A stretch of DNA of 64,000 nucleotides from a candidate division TM6 bacterium GW2011_GWE2_36_25. Its GTDB lineage: Bacteria > Babelota > Babeliae > Babelales > UBA12409. Under the pieces are notes generated by a model. It searched no databases, was not told where the DNA came from, and saw only the letters and a program-made list of their open reading frames with translations. Both the position numbers and the translations under genes were made by a program. Where the stretch lies: the NCBI GenBank assembly GCA_000991575.1, contig LBRU01000002.1, positions 1 through 64,000 on the forward strand. Reading direction: 5' to 3'. Shown piece by piece: positions 1 through 7,282 of the stretch. Position 1 is the stretch's first letter, and the number at the start of each line of letters is the position of its first letter.

Positions 1-2
1 AC

Positions 3-65
3 AAAACACCGGCAGAAGTGTATTTTGAACAACAAAAATATGGGGCAAATTATATCTTAGTTTGA
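3..65 (+). CDS. possible C-terminal tail of a transposase (partial)
   Basis: An open frame enters from the left edge and stops with TGA at 63-65. The visible residues begin KTPAEVYF, which resembles the TPAEVYF-type ending of DDE integrase-core transposases (IS3/IS481-like). Only 20 residues are visible, so the family cannot be fixed. The stretch 66-170 after it contains a TTGACA-like word and two GATATC palindromes, but I could not identify a terminal inverted repeat. It could also be the end of an unrelated gene. Confidence 0.3.
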   Translation, partial: KTPAEVYFEQQKYGANYILV

Positions 66-170
66 ATTCAAAATGGTCTTGACAAATGGGTGCACTTTAG
101 ATATCTGTCCCAAACAAACAAAAACTGAAGATATCTTTTCAACATTGTCAGATTACGGAATGTAAGAGAC

Positions 171-1592
171 TTAAGAGAGAATTCTCTTTTTAAGTTTCGC
201 TTTATTTTTTATCCCCTCTTCAATTTGAATTTCATAAGCTTTTTTGAGCAACCGGCCCATTTTTGGGCCCGGCGCCACAGACCCCATTAAGTCTCGACCA
301 TGCAGAACAGGCACCTCAACTTCATTAAGTACTTTAAGTTTTTTTGCATTATCCCTAAAAACAAACTCATCATTGCAAAGTTTCTTGCCAATTGAACTTT
401 GTAATGAATAAGACATTCCTGATGGATTACGCCCCAATTTGTCTGCACACGCAAAGAGCGCAAGCGTTTCAAGTGTAACATGTGGCGCTAGCTTCAAAGC
501 AAGCCGTTTATATGCTGCTGGCTTAGCTTTATTTTTGATAAATTGCCCCGGTTGCATGTGATACTTGACCACCTTTGCCACGCCATCAATTAAATCTTTA
601 TCCCGCGAAAAACGCTTCATCAATTTTTTAGCTAACGGTACGCCAACTGCCTCATGTTCATATGATGAAACTCCCCCATCTTCCCATTCTTCACTAGTTT
701 CTGGCTTGCCCAAATCATGACATAACGCTGCCCACATCAACATTAATGTATCGTGCTTATTGAACTTTTTCTGATGTGCAAGTGCCGCCATTGCATCCAA
801 CACTTGCAAAGTATGAATATACACATCACCTTCAGGGTGCCACTTTTTATCCTGTTCAATACCGACCAAAGCATTTACTTCAGGCAAAATTTCTTTGAGG
901 CGCCCCACCTTTCGCAACCACTCAATTCCTAGTGACGGACTTCGAGACCTTAAAAAGAGCTTATTAAACTCCTCTTCAATACGTTCACGTGAAATTTTTG
1001 AGAGATCCATCTTTTTACAGATCTTATTAAGCTCGGCATCCGGTTCCATCTCAAAGCGACCAATAAACTGCATCACCCGAAAAAAACGGAGCGGATCTTC
1101 AACAAATAGCTTTTTATCAGTAACACGCAACTGTTTCGCTTTCAAGTCACTCATTCCGCCGAATGGATCAATCAATTCATGAGTTATCAAATCGATCCCC
1201 ATCGCATTAACAGTCAAATCACGACGCCGAAAAGCCTCCTCAAGCGACATATTTGAATCAATCACCACTTTCGGCTTGCGCCCTTTACTGTCTTTACGAG
1301 GCACCGACCAATCAACATCAAGACCATTTAAACGCAACACGCCAAAAGATTTTCCAACCAACGACACTCTGCCAAATTTTTCCAAAATCTTTTGAAACTG
1401 GTCAATTTTGAGCCCATGAACCTCAATGTCAATATCCTTGGGAGACAATCCTAACAAGAGGTCACGAACAGCTCCGCCTACCAATAATGCTCGCCCACCA
1501 GCAGCATTAATTTCCTGAATAATTTGCATCACATGCGGAAATTTGATTAAACTTTTATGTAATTTTGCCTTTAAAGAAGAAGTTATATTCAT
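171..1592 (-). CDS. cca: CCA-adding tRNA nucleotidyltransferase with HD domain
   Basis: Adds or repairs the 3' CCA end of tRNAs in the cytoplasm. The class II nucleotidyltransferase head is clear: LVGGAVRDLLLG at residues 37-48, followed by the metal-binding DID at 53-55 and an RRRDLTVNAMG motif. A tRNA-binding middle region follows, then a C-terminal HD phosphohydrolase domain (CHDLGKPE near residue 290). About 473 aa, typical for HD-containing bacterial forms. I chose the ATG at 1592 because GGGAG lies 8 nt upstream; an in-frame ATG at 1610 adds six residues. A poly(A) polymerase is the alternative, but the HD domain favours CCA addition. It is divergent from typA. Confidence 0.9.
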   Translation of the reverse strand: MNITSSLKAKLHKSLIKFPHVMQIIQEINAAGGRALLVGGAVRDLLLGLSPKDIDIEVHGLKIDQFQKILEKFGRVSLVGKSFGVLRLNGLDVDWSVPRKDSKGRKPKVVIDSNMSLEEAFRRRDLTVNAMGIDLITHELIDPFGGMSDLKAKQLRVTDKKLFVEDPLRFFRVMQFIGRFEMEPDAELNKICKKMDLSKISRERIEEEFNKLFLRSRSPSLGIEWLRKVGRLKEILPEVNALVGIEQDKKWHPEGDVYIHTLQVLDAMAALAHQKKFNKHDTLMLMWAALCHDLGKPETSEEWEDGGVSSYEHEAVGVPLAKKLMKRFSRDKDLIDGVAKVVKYHMQPGQFIKNKAKPAAYKRLALKLAPHVTLETLALFACADKLGRNPSGMSYSLQSSIGKKLCNDEFVFRDNAKKLKVLNEVEVPVLHGRDLMGSVAPGPKMGRLLKKAYEIQIEEGIKNKAKLKKRILS

Positions 1593-1708
1593 TCTTAATT
1601 CTCCCAACATTTCCCCAGTGTAACACCATAAAAATTAAAAAATGAACCTCCTTCACATTTTATTAAATAAAGCATTTTTAAAATAATAGTGCTCAATATT
1701 AAATTTTT

Positions 1709-1717
1709 TGCTATAAT
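1709..1717 (+). promoter_or_regulatory. extended -10 promoter of typA
   Basis: TGCTATAAT is an extended -10 element (TGn plus TATAAT) about 45 bp before the typA start. No good -35 is seen at the usual distance, as is common for extended -10 promoters. A nearly identical word precedes glmU at 60844. Confidence 0.55.
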
Positions 1718-1762
1718 AAGGTTATAGGGGATTCAAATAAGAATTTATTGAATAAGAAAATT

Positions 1763-3553
1763 ATGGCATATAAAACTGAAAATTTACGAAACATAGCAAT
1801 CATCGCGCACGTTGACCATGGCAAGACAACCTTGGTTGACCGCTTATTTAATGCGGCAGGAACAAAAACAATCGTACAAGACCGCGTCATGGATACTAAC
1901 GAACTTGAACGCGAACGCGGTATTACTATTTTGGCAAAAAATACAGGCATTCGATATAAAGATTATAAGATTAACATCGTCGACACTCCCGGCCACAGTG
2001 ACTTTGGTGGCGAAGTTGAACGAACTTTACAAATGGTTGAAGGCTTTATTCTGCTTGTTGATGCAGCTGAAGGCGTATTGCCGGGTACCAGATTCGTATT
2101 GTCAAAAGCACTTGCGTTACAACTTAAACCGATCGTCGTTATTAATAAAATTGATCGTCAAGATGCTGAAATAGCAAAGACTGAAAGCGCAATTCACAGT
2201 CTCTTTTTGGACTTGGCAACACATACTGATCAACTCGAATTTCCAACACTTTACGGTTCTTCAAAATTAGGGTTTTTCTCAACTGATCCCAACAATCACG
2301 GAGATTCTGTTATCCCCCTATTAGACGCAATTGTTAATACTATCCCTGCTCCAAATATGTCTGATGAAGGATTACAATTTTTATGCACCAACATTGGTCA
2401 CTCAGATTTCTTAGGATCAATATCAATCGGTCGTATTTTTAGTGGCTCAATGAGAGTTGGTCAACGGGTTATTGTCTGCAAAGGCGAACAGATCAGTCAA
2501 CCAACTAATTTAACAAAAATTTATACGTTTGAAGGCTTAGATCGCACTGAACAAGAAGAGGCAATTTGCGGCGATATTGTCGCATTAACAGGCCTTGATG
2601 AAGATGCGCCGATTGGGAGCACTATTTGCGATGCGGACAACCCTCGTCCATTAACGTACGTTGCCATAGATGAACCGACCATGTCGATCTACCTCAGCGT
2701 CAACGATTCACCATTCAATGGTCGCGAAGGTAAATTTTTAACATCACGCCATCTCAAAGCGCGTTTAGAAAAAGAATGCAAAACAAATATCTCATTACGC
2801 GTTGAACCAACAGATTCTGCTGATACATTCAAAGTCTCCGGTCGAGGGCAGCTACATTTAAGCATTGTTATCGAAACCATGCGACGTGAAGGCTTTGAGG
2901 TGCAAGTTTCAGCCCCAGAAGTCATTTACAAATATATCGATAATAAAAAATATGAACCAATTGAATGGATGGTCATCGATGCGCCAGAAGAATATCAAGG
3001 GGTCATCATGGAACGACTCGGTAGACGTAAAGCATTATTGCAACATGTCGAACATCAAAGCAATGGGCGCCTTCGTATGGATTTCACTATTCCATCACGT
3101 GGATTAATCGGTTTTAAAAGTAAATTTTTAACTGATACACGCGGAGAAGGAATCGTTACGTACCACTTCCATGATTATGAACCATACAAGGGAGACATTC
3201 CGGTTAGAACGCGCGGAGCATTGGTCTCAATGGAAAATGGAACGGCAACCGCGTATGCACTCGATAACCTCAAAAATCGAGGCACCCTCTTCGTTGATGC
3301 TGGTGCAAAGATCTATGAAGGAATGATTGTCGGTGAGCATAGTCGCGATAATGATTTAGACGTCAATCCGTGCAAACTAAAGAAACTTTCTAATATGCGT
3401 GCATCAGGATCAGATGAAGCGGTAAAACTTTCACCGCCACGCGAAATGGATCTTGAAACATCAATGGAATGGATTAATAACGATGAATTGATCGAAGTCA
3501 CCCCACATTCCATTCGTTTGCGCAAGAAAAAACTCAAAGCTCACCAACGATAA
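1763..3553 (+). CDS. typA: GTP-binding protein TypA/BipA
   Basis: Ribosome-associated translational GTPase involved in ribosome assembly and stress adaptation. The G domain is intact: G1 AHVDHGKTTL at residues 15-24, switch ERERGITI, G3 DTPGH and G4 NKID. EF-G-like domains follow, then the TypA-specific C-terminal region (SRGLIGF, KNRGTLF). About 596 aa, normal for the family. I chose the ATG at 1763 because it gives the usual short leader before the G1 motif; a TTG at 1748 is in frame. Neither has a strong Shine-Dalgarno. It is monocistronic, behind an extended -10 promoter. Confidence 0.95.
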   Translation: MAYKTENLRNIAIIAHVDHGKTTLVDRLFNAAGTKTIVQDRVMDTNELERERGITILAKNTGIRYKDYKINIVDTPGHSDFGGEVERTLQMVEGFILLVDAAEGVLPGTRFVLSKALALQLKPIVVINKIDRQDAEIAKTESAIHSLFLDLATHTDQLEFPTLYGSSKLGFFSTDPNNHGDSVIPLLDAIVNTIPAPNMSDEGLQFLCTNIGHSDFLGSISIGRIFSGSMRVGQRVIVCKGEQISQPTNLTKIYTFEGLDRTEQEEAICGDIVALTGLDEDAPIGSTICDADNPRPLTYVAIDEPTMSIYLSVNDSPFNGREGKFLTSRHLKARLEKECKTNISLRVEPTDSADTFKVSGRGQLHLSIVIETMRREGFEVQVSAPEVIYKYIDNKKYEPIEWMVIDAPEEYQGVIMERLGRRKALLQHVEHQSNGRLRMDFTIPSRGLIGFKSKFLTDTRGEGIVTYHFHDYEPYKGDIPVRTRGALVSMENGTATAYALDNLKNRGTLFVDAGAKIYEGMIVGEHSRDNDLDVNPCKLKKLSNMRASGSDEAVKLSPPREMDLETSMEWINNDELIEVTPHSIRLRKKKLKAHQR

Positions 3554-3559
3554 ATGCGG

Positions 3560-3812
3560 CTAACGCCATTGTATCCAATCCTTTTTAATTTCTTCGAGAA
3601 ATTCCGATGAAACATTGTGTATATCAGCAAGATCTACGAAAAGAGGAATTGTTGATTCTTCAAGATCATCTTGAATTGCCGCAAGAATCATAATCCACAC
3701 CTTCTCGATGGTTTTTACGTGGTGCACGTGAACCATAAAGATATATTATTGCACCAGGCAAATGCCTGATGATAATTTCGATTAATCTATTTTTATAATT
3801 TTCTTGAGTCAT
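3560..3812 (-). pseudogene. frameshifted MNT-type minimal nucleotidyltransferase
   Basis: The minus strand starts with ATG at 3812 and encodes about 48 residues. These include YLYGSRA and HREGVDYD, the N-terminal half of an MNT nucleotidyltransferase (GSRA...REGxDxD). That frame then hits TGA. The other half continues in a shifted frame: ILAAIQDDLEES, then IPLFVDLADIHNVS and FLEEIKKDWIQW, ending at TAG 3560-3562. Compared with the family, roughly 15 residues around the second catalytic Asp are missing at the break, so the gene has a deletion plus frameshift. These proteins usually pair with a HEPN toxin; no HEPN gene is adjacent. The halves are clear enough to recognise, so inactivation seems recent. 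Confidence 0.75.
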
Positions 3813-3932
3813 ATAGATATTTTTTATTTAGCTTAGCAGGATGGTAGAAATAAAAAAAAGTCCCCAAAACAGCCTCCCCCTTATAATGCCTTAACCTTAT
3901 AAAAAATACCTACTTATTCCATGCTTTTTAGC

Positions 3933-3960
3933 TTGACAAAATCGACAAAAATTGTATAAT
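3933..3960 (+). promoter_or_regulatory. consensus sigma70-type promoter
   Basis: TTGACA at 3933-3938 and TATAAT at 3955-3960 with a 16-bp spacer, both perfect hexamers. It lies about 55 bp before the secreted-protein gene at 4017, which also has a strong GGAGG site. This predicts high expression. Confidence 0.85.
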
Positions 3961-4016
3961 AGAAAATACGATACAATAGCCTTATTGAAATACCAATTCA
4001 AAATGGAGGAATTAAT

Positions 4017-4547
4017 ATGAAAAAGGTATTTTTATCAATCTTGTTGTTAATGCCACTTGCTACACAACCAAATTGGTTTAAAAAAGCAGCTCTATTCACT
4101 GGTGGATTTACCACATTAACGTGCCTGTCTATCACTAAACATTTCCTTGATGAACGAAGAGAAGAATTGTTTTTAGAAAAACAGAGTCGCGAAGCTGAAG
4201 TAGACAAAGGTGTTTATTCGTTTTTAAATCCAATGGGATTAAAACCTGAAGCAATGCAAAGTGCAAAAGCAGCATTAACACAGGCTAAATTTAGCCTATC
4301 TCACCCAATTCTTTCATTGAGCGATCGCCTCACACATTTAACTTCAATTAAAGACAACCTCGATCAAAGAAAAGAAAGCTTACTTTCGAAAAAACGAGAC
4401 TGCCAAACTGAGGTAGATAAAGGTGTCGTTTCAGTTTTCAATCCAGTGGGTTTAAAACAGAGCGAAATGAAGAAAGCTAAAATAGAATTAAAAAAAGCTA
4501 GATTTAATTCATCACATCCAATTCTTTCTTGGATTTTGAGAAAATAA
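4017..4547 (+). CDS. small exported protein with a duplicated 55-residue unit
   Basis: I do not recognise the family. The 176-aa product starts with a signal peptide or membrane segment (about residues 1-16) and a second hydrophobic stretch near 24-38. The rest is two copies of one unit, about residues 46-101 and 117-172. Both contain EVDKGV, a (S/V)(F)LNPxGLK-type segment, a Lys/Ala-rich helix and a closing SHPILS. The protein is charged and probably helical. A consensus promoter and GGAGG ribosome site suggest strong expression, and a clean hairpin terminator follows, so it is a single-gene transcript. It could be an envelope or secreted protein; no enzyme motif is visible. Confidence 0.7.
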   Translation: MKKVFLSILLLMPLATQPNWFKKAALFTGGFTTLTCLSITKHFLDERREELFLEKQSREAEVDKGVYSFLNPMGLKPEAMQSAKAALTQAKFSLSHPILSLSDRLTHLTSIKDNLDQRKESLLSKKRDCQTEVDKGVVSVFNPVGLKQSEMKKAKIELKKARFNSSHPILSWILRK

Positions 4548-4559
4548 TCAAATCTTTTT

Positions 4560-4604
4560 AACAAATTAGGCGGGTAAATTTCCGCCTAATTTGTTGTTTT
4601 TTTC
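4560..4604 (+). terminator. rho-independent terminator
   Basis: A perfect 14-bp inverted repeat (4560-4573 with 4582-4595, ending GGCGG/CCGCC) has an 8-nt loop and is followed by GTTTTTTT. It closes the transcript of the gene at 4017. Confidence 0.92.
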
Positions 4605-4696
4605 TATTAGAAAATAGCATCTGATCAACGTTTACAAAAACCATTTTTCTGATAAACTTAAAGTACTTGTTAAATGTTAGATGGGGGCTATTTTTC

Positions 4697-5344
4697 ATGA
4701 AACGCATATTCCTATTTCTCACTTTTTTATTGTTCACGTATCCACTTAATACCAATAATCTTTCAACACATATTATCTGCAAAAAATATGGCTCAGAAGA
4801 TGCGCAACCAGCATTTCAACAATTGGGCCTTGAGGCACAAAAACTTGTTGGAATAACCGATCCTATCACCATTAAAAAACTAAATTCACATTCACCCGTA
4901 CATAAACTAACAAGGGGACTTTGTATCGGCGGACACATATTTGTCAAAGAAACAAAAAATCCAAATCATGCTCGATTGACTCTTATTCATGAAGCAATTC
5001 ATTTAAAACAGTTCAATGGGAAAAAATTCAACGTTATCAATAAAAAAAAGTATAAACGCGTAGAAGAAGAAGCATGCCTTGAATCAGCGCATCTTGGCAA
5101 CTGTTGGATTTGTACGTGTTTTTCTGCTTTAGGCGCATATTCATGCTCTGACACCTCAGAAAAGGCAAAAAAATTTATGGCAAAAGGTTATCCAGCAAGA
5201 GAATCTTATTTCGATATCATAACTACTCAATTAAAAAATAAATGTTGCTGTGATTACCATGCAAACACATCCCATGCGCTTAAAAGCACCTTATTAAATT
5301 TGCTTATCAAAAAACCAAAACAAGCAGCTCCAACTGATCAATAA
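4697..5344 (+). CDS. secreted HExxH putative metalloprotease (paralogue 1)
   Basis: A 215-aa product with a signal peptide (residues 1-18). A central HEAIH motif at 98-102 is followed about 20 residues later by a Glu-rich motif VEEEACLESAHLG. This spacing resembles minimal gluzincin proteases (M48-like HExxH...ExEAD), where the second motif supplies the third zinc ligand. Here the usual Asp is Cys. Four or more Cys in CWICTC and CCCDYH could form disulfides or bind metal. It is clearly paralogous to the gene at 5616. I chose the ATG at 4697, with a GGGGG stretch about 9 nt upstream; the frame also opens at TTG 4667. Zinc protease activity is inferred, not shown. Confidence 0.65.
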   Translation: MKRIFLFLTFLLFTYPLNTNNLSTHIICKKYGSEDAQPAFQQLGLEAQKLVGITDPITIKKLNSHSPVHKLTRGLCIGGHIFVKETKNPNHARLTLIHEAIHLKQFNGKKFNVINKKKYKRVEEEACLESAHLGNCWICTCFSALGAYSCSDTSEKAKKFMAKGYPARESYFDIITTQLKNKCCCDYHANTSHALKSTLLNLLIKKPKQAAPTDQ

Positions 5345-5415
5345 GAAATTAAAGGCACCAATACCTTGCGTTAATATCCCCATATTTTTTATAGTTTAAA
5401 AGATTTAGAGTATCA

Positions 5416-5586
5416 ACGCTCGTATGGTTCGACAGGCTCACCACGAGCGCAAAGATAGCAATCAACGACGCGCATCCTGATGCTTCGACGTTGCTCAGCA
5501 CTAAAGGCTGCGCTCATCCTGATGCTTCGACGTTGCTCAGCACTAAAGGCTGCGCTCATCCTGAGCTTGTCGAAGGAAATGAGCGC
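5416..5586 (+). repeat. REP-like repeat locus with two 42-bp tandem units
   Basis: Two exact 42-bp units lie at 5473-5514 and 5515-5556, each beginning CATCCTGATGCTTCGACG. A diverging third unit at 5557-5576 reads CCTGAGCTTGTCGAAGG. Left of them are CGCTCGTATGGTTCGAC and an inverted CTCACCACGAGCGC. The same modules recur in reverse orientation at 48571-48736. The region is more GC-rich than its surroundings and does not code. It fills most of the gap between the two paralogous protease genes. Confidence 0.85.
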
Positions 5587-5615
5587 AAAATAAACGATTT
5601 AAAAAAGGAGATATT

Positions 5616-6341
5616 ATGCGTAAATTATCACTTCTCATCCTGCCACTGAGCTTATACTGCACCCAACAGTCCGATCATGTATATTCTGATGCGATTGTAA
5701 AAAAAATTGAACTCAGACAAAAACCGGGCCCTTGGCTTTTGGAAATGCAACAGGCGATTGCCTATCAACACTTTGGAAATCAAGATGCAAAAGAAGAATA
5801 TCAACAGCGTGGAAAAGAAGCACAAAACTTAGTCGAAATCCCAGAAAAAGATCATGTCAAAATAAAAAAACTTGCGCCACATGCACCAAACTTTCACCAT
5901 GCTCCTGCGTGCATGTGCAATGGATACATTTTTGTCAAAGAAGAATTCATGGATCAAACTTGGTTTGGCATCAAACGAATTTCATTAATTCATGAAGCGG
6001 TACATAAAAAACAATTTCGTCCATACGAACAAGTTATCGTTGTATTAAATCCAAGTAAATACCAAAAAATAGAACAAGAAGCAGACTTTGAGGCCGCACA
6101 CCTTGGTAAATGTGCGCGATGTACTTACGAATTTTCACTTAAACAACCACGTGAAAATGACCCTCATCCACAAGCACAAAAATATCGTGAAATGGGGTAC
6201 GCAACATATGAACAACTAGCAGTTATTGCTCAACAACAACAAAAACAGAACCTTTTATGCCCTTACCACAAGCGAATGGGTTGGCCAATAAAAGTAGATG
6301 AAGAAAAAACGTATCGTAAATTCTTTCCATTAAAAGACTAA
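5616..6341 (+). CDS. secreted HExxH putative metalloprotease (paralogue 2)
   Basis: A 241-aa product with a signal peptide (about residues 1-16). HEAVH lies at 126-130, followed by KIEQEADFEAAHLG at about 151-164, which fits the M48-like HExxH...ExEAD arrangement better than its paralogue at 4697. It shares with that gene the EAQ(K/N)LV segment, the (G)(H/Y)IFVKE strand before the motif, and the Cys pair after AHLG. GGAG lies 6 nt before the ATG. It sits directly after the REP-like locus. An exported metalloprotease is the best guess, but no characterised relative is recognised. Confidence 0.68.
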   Translation: MRKLSLLILPLSLYCTQQSDHVYSDAIVKKIELRQKPGPWLLEMQQAIAYQHFGNQDAKEEYQQRGKEAQNLVEIPEKDHVKIKKLAPHAPNFHHAPACMCNGYIFVKEEFMDQTWFGIKRISLIHEAVHKKQFRPYEQVIVVLNPSKYQKIEQEADFEAAHLGKCARCTYEFSLKQPRENDPHPQAQKYREMGYATYEQLAVIAQQQQKQNLLCPYHKRMGWPIKVDEEKTYRKFFPLKD

Positions 6342-6398
6342 AAACAAGCATTTTATAAGCAAACAAAGAAAAACAAGCATAAAACTGTAAGAAGTTTA

Positions 6399-6427
6399 TT
6401 AACTTTTTACGTAAAAAATGTTACAAT
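6399..6427 (+). promoter_or_regulatory. putative promoter
   Basis: TTAACT at 6399-6404 and TACAAT at 6422-6427 with a 17-bp spacer, about 36 bp before the small secreted gene at 6464. Confidence 0.45.
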
Positions 6428-6463
6428 TAAATAATAAAACATTAAAAATTTAGGATTTAATTT

Positions 6464-6760
6464 ATGAAACGTTTTTTACTCTTTTTCACCTTGATAGCTT
6501 CTTCTGCGTTTAGCATGGAAAACGAAAAATATATTCAACCTTCATTTACACACGCTTATCTACATGAAGGAACAGCAGGCAAGACTCAAATATTTCAGCA
6601 TTTCACCCTAAGGCACAATGAAAACAAAACAGCCACTATCACACACGAAAATGATGCGGAAGAAATCATCTCTATCAAAGACAATTCGAGAATTACACGT
6701 TCTTTTGCAAGTTCACGCGAGAGTACATCTGAAGATGTTTTAGTCTTAGATATCTTATAA
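6464..6760 (+). CDS. small secreted protein, unknown
   Basis: A 98-aa product with a clear signal peptide (hydrophobic residues 4-16, likely cleavage after SAFS). The mature part is polar and rich in Thr, His, Glu and Asn, with no Cys and no recognised motif. A short AGGA element lies upstream of the ATG, with a plausible promoter at 6399. It is convergent with the gene at 6789-7271. No function can be assigned; it could be a secreted factor or a periplasmic protein. Confidence 0.6.
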   Translation: MKRFLLFFTLIASSAFSMENEKYIQPSFTHAYLHEGTAGKTQIFQHFTLRHNENKTATITHENDAEEIISIKDNSRITRSFASSRESTSEDVLVLDIL

Positions 6761-6788
6761 CGCAGCAAATTTAATCAAATAAAAAATC

Positions 6789-7271
6789 TTATTTAAAGAC
6801 CGGTGTTAATCCCAAGGTTTGATAATAGCCTGCTTCTTCTTTTGTTTTAACAATAATCTCAGAGGCCCCCTCTTTACGAAGACATTCAAACAAAGAATCG
6901 CCAACCTCCGCAAAATTGAGTGGTTTAACCTTTCGCATATCAAGCAAAAGATCCCAGTTTGGATCAGCACCCATATCAAAAAGAAGTTCTAAAATTTGCA
7001 AAAGATTACTATTGTCAGCAGATGCCTTAAGAAAAGCTTCCTTGTCTTCATCTTGATCAAGGCTACCTTGATAATCTTCTGTATTTTTAACAATCTGGCT
7101 CAACACACTCACTAACCATCTCTTTAAATCTTTTTCAGGATATCGCTGCCATTCATTCTGATTAATAATGCGCTGCATAGAATAAAAATCACCCCGTTTT
7201 ATCGCATCATCCATTCCACAAACTGTATGACCATATAAAAATGAAAAAGCTAATAAAATACATTTTTTCAT
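6789..7271 (-). CDS. secreted protein with ankyrin-like remnants
   Basis: A 160-aa product with a signal peptide (about residues 1-19, ending VCGM). The mature protein opens with DDAIKRGDFYSMQRII, like the first helix pair of an ankyrin array, and later has ILELLFDMGADPNWD, a typical ankyrin turn. Two to three degenerate repeats are likely. It starts 11 bp after metG ends on the same strand, so it is probably co-transcribed. It lacks the C-terminal tail of the 42-48 kb ankyrin proteins. Confidence 0.65.
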   Translation of the reverse strand: MKKCILLAFSFLYGHTVCGMDDAIKRGDFYSMQRIINQNEWQRYPEKDLKRWLVSVLSQIVKNTEDYQGSLDQDEDKEAFLKASADNSNLLQILELLFDMGADPNWDLLLDMRKVKPLNFAEVGDSLFECLRKEGASEIIVKTKEEAGYYQTLGLTPVFK

Positions 7272-7282
7272 CGCTCATCCTA

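Noticed and set aside
287-481. Small minus-strand ORF inside cca
   Set aside because: It lies entirely in another frame of a well-supported gene and has no family match or ribosome site.
5473-5556. Short CRISPR-like array
   Set aside because: The two units are directly adjacent with no spacers between them and no cas genes are near.
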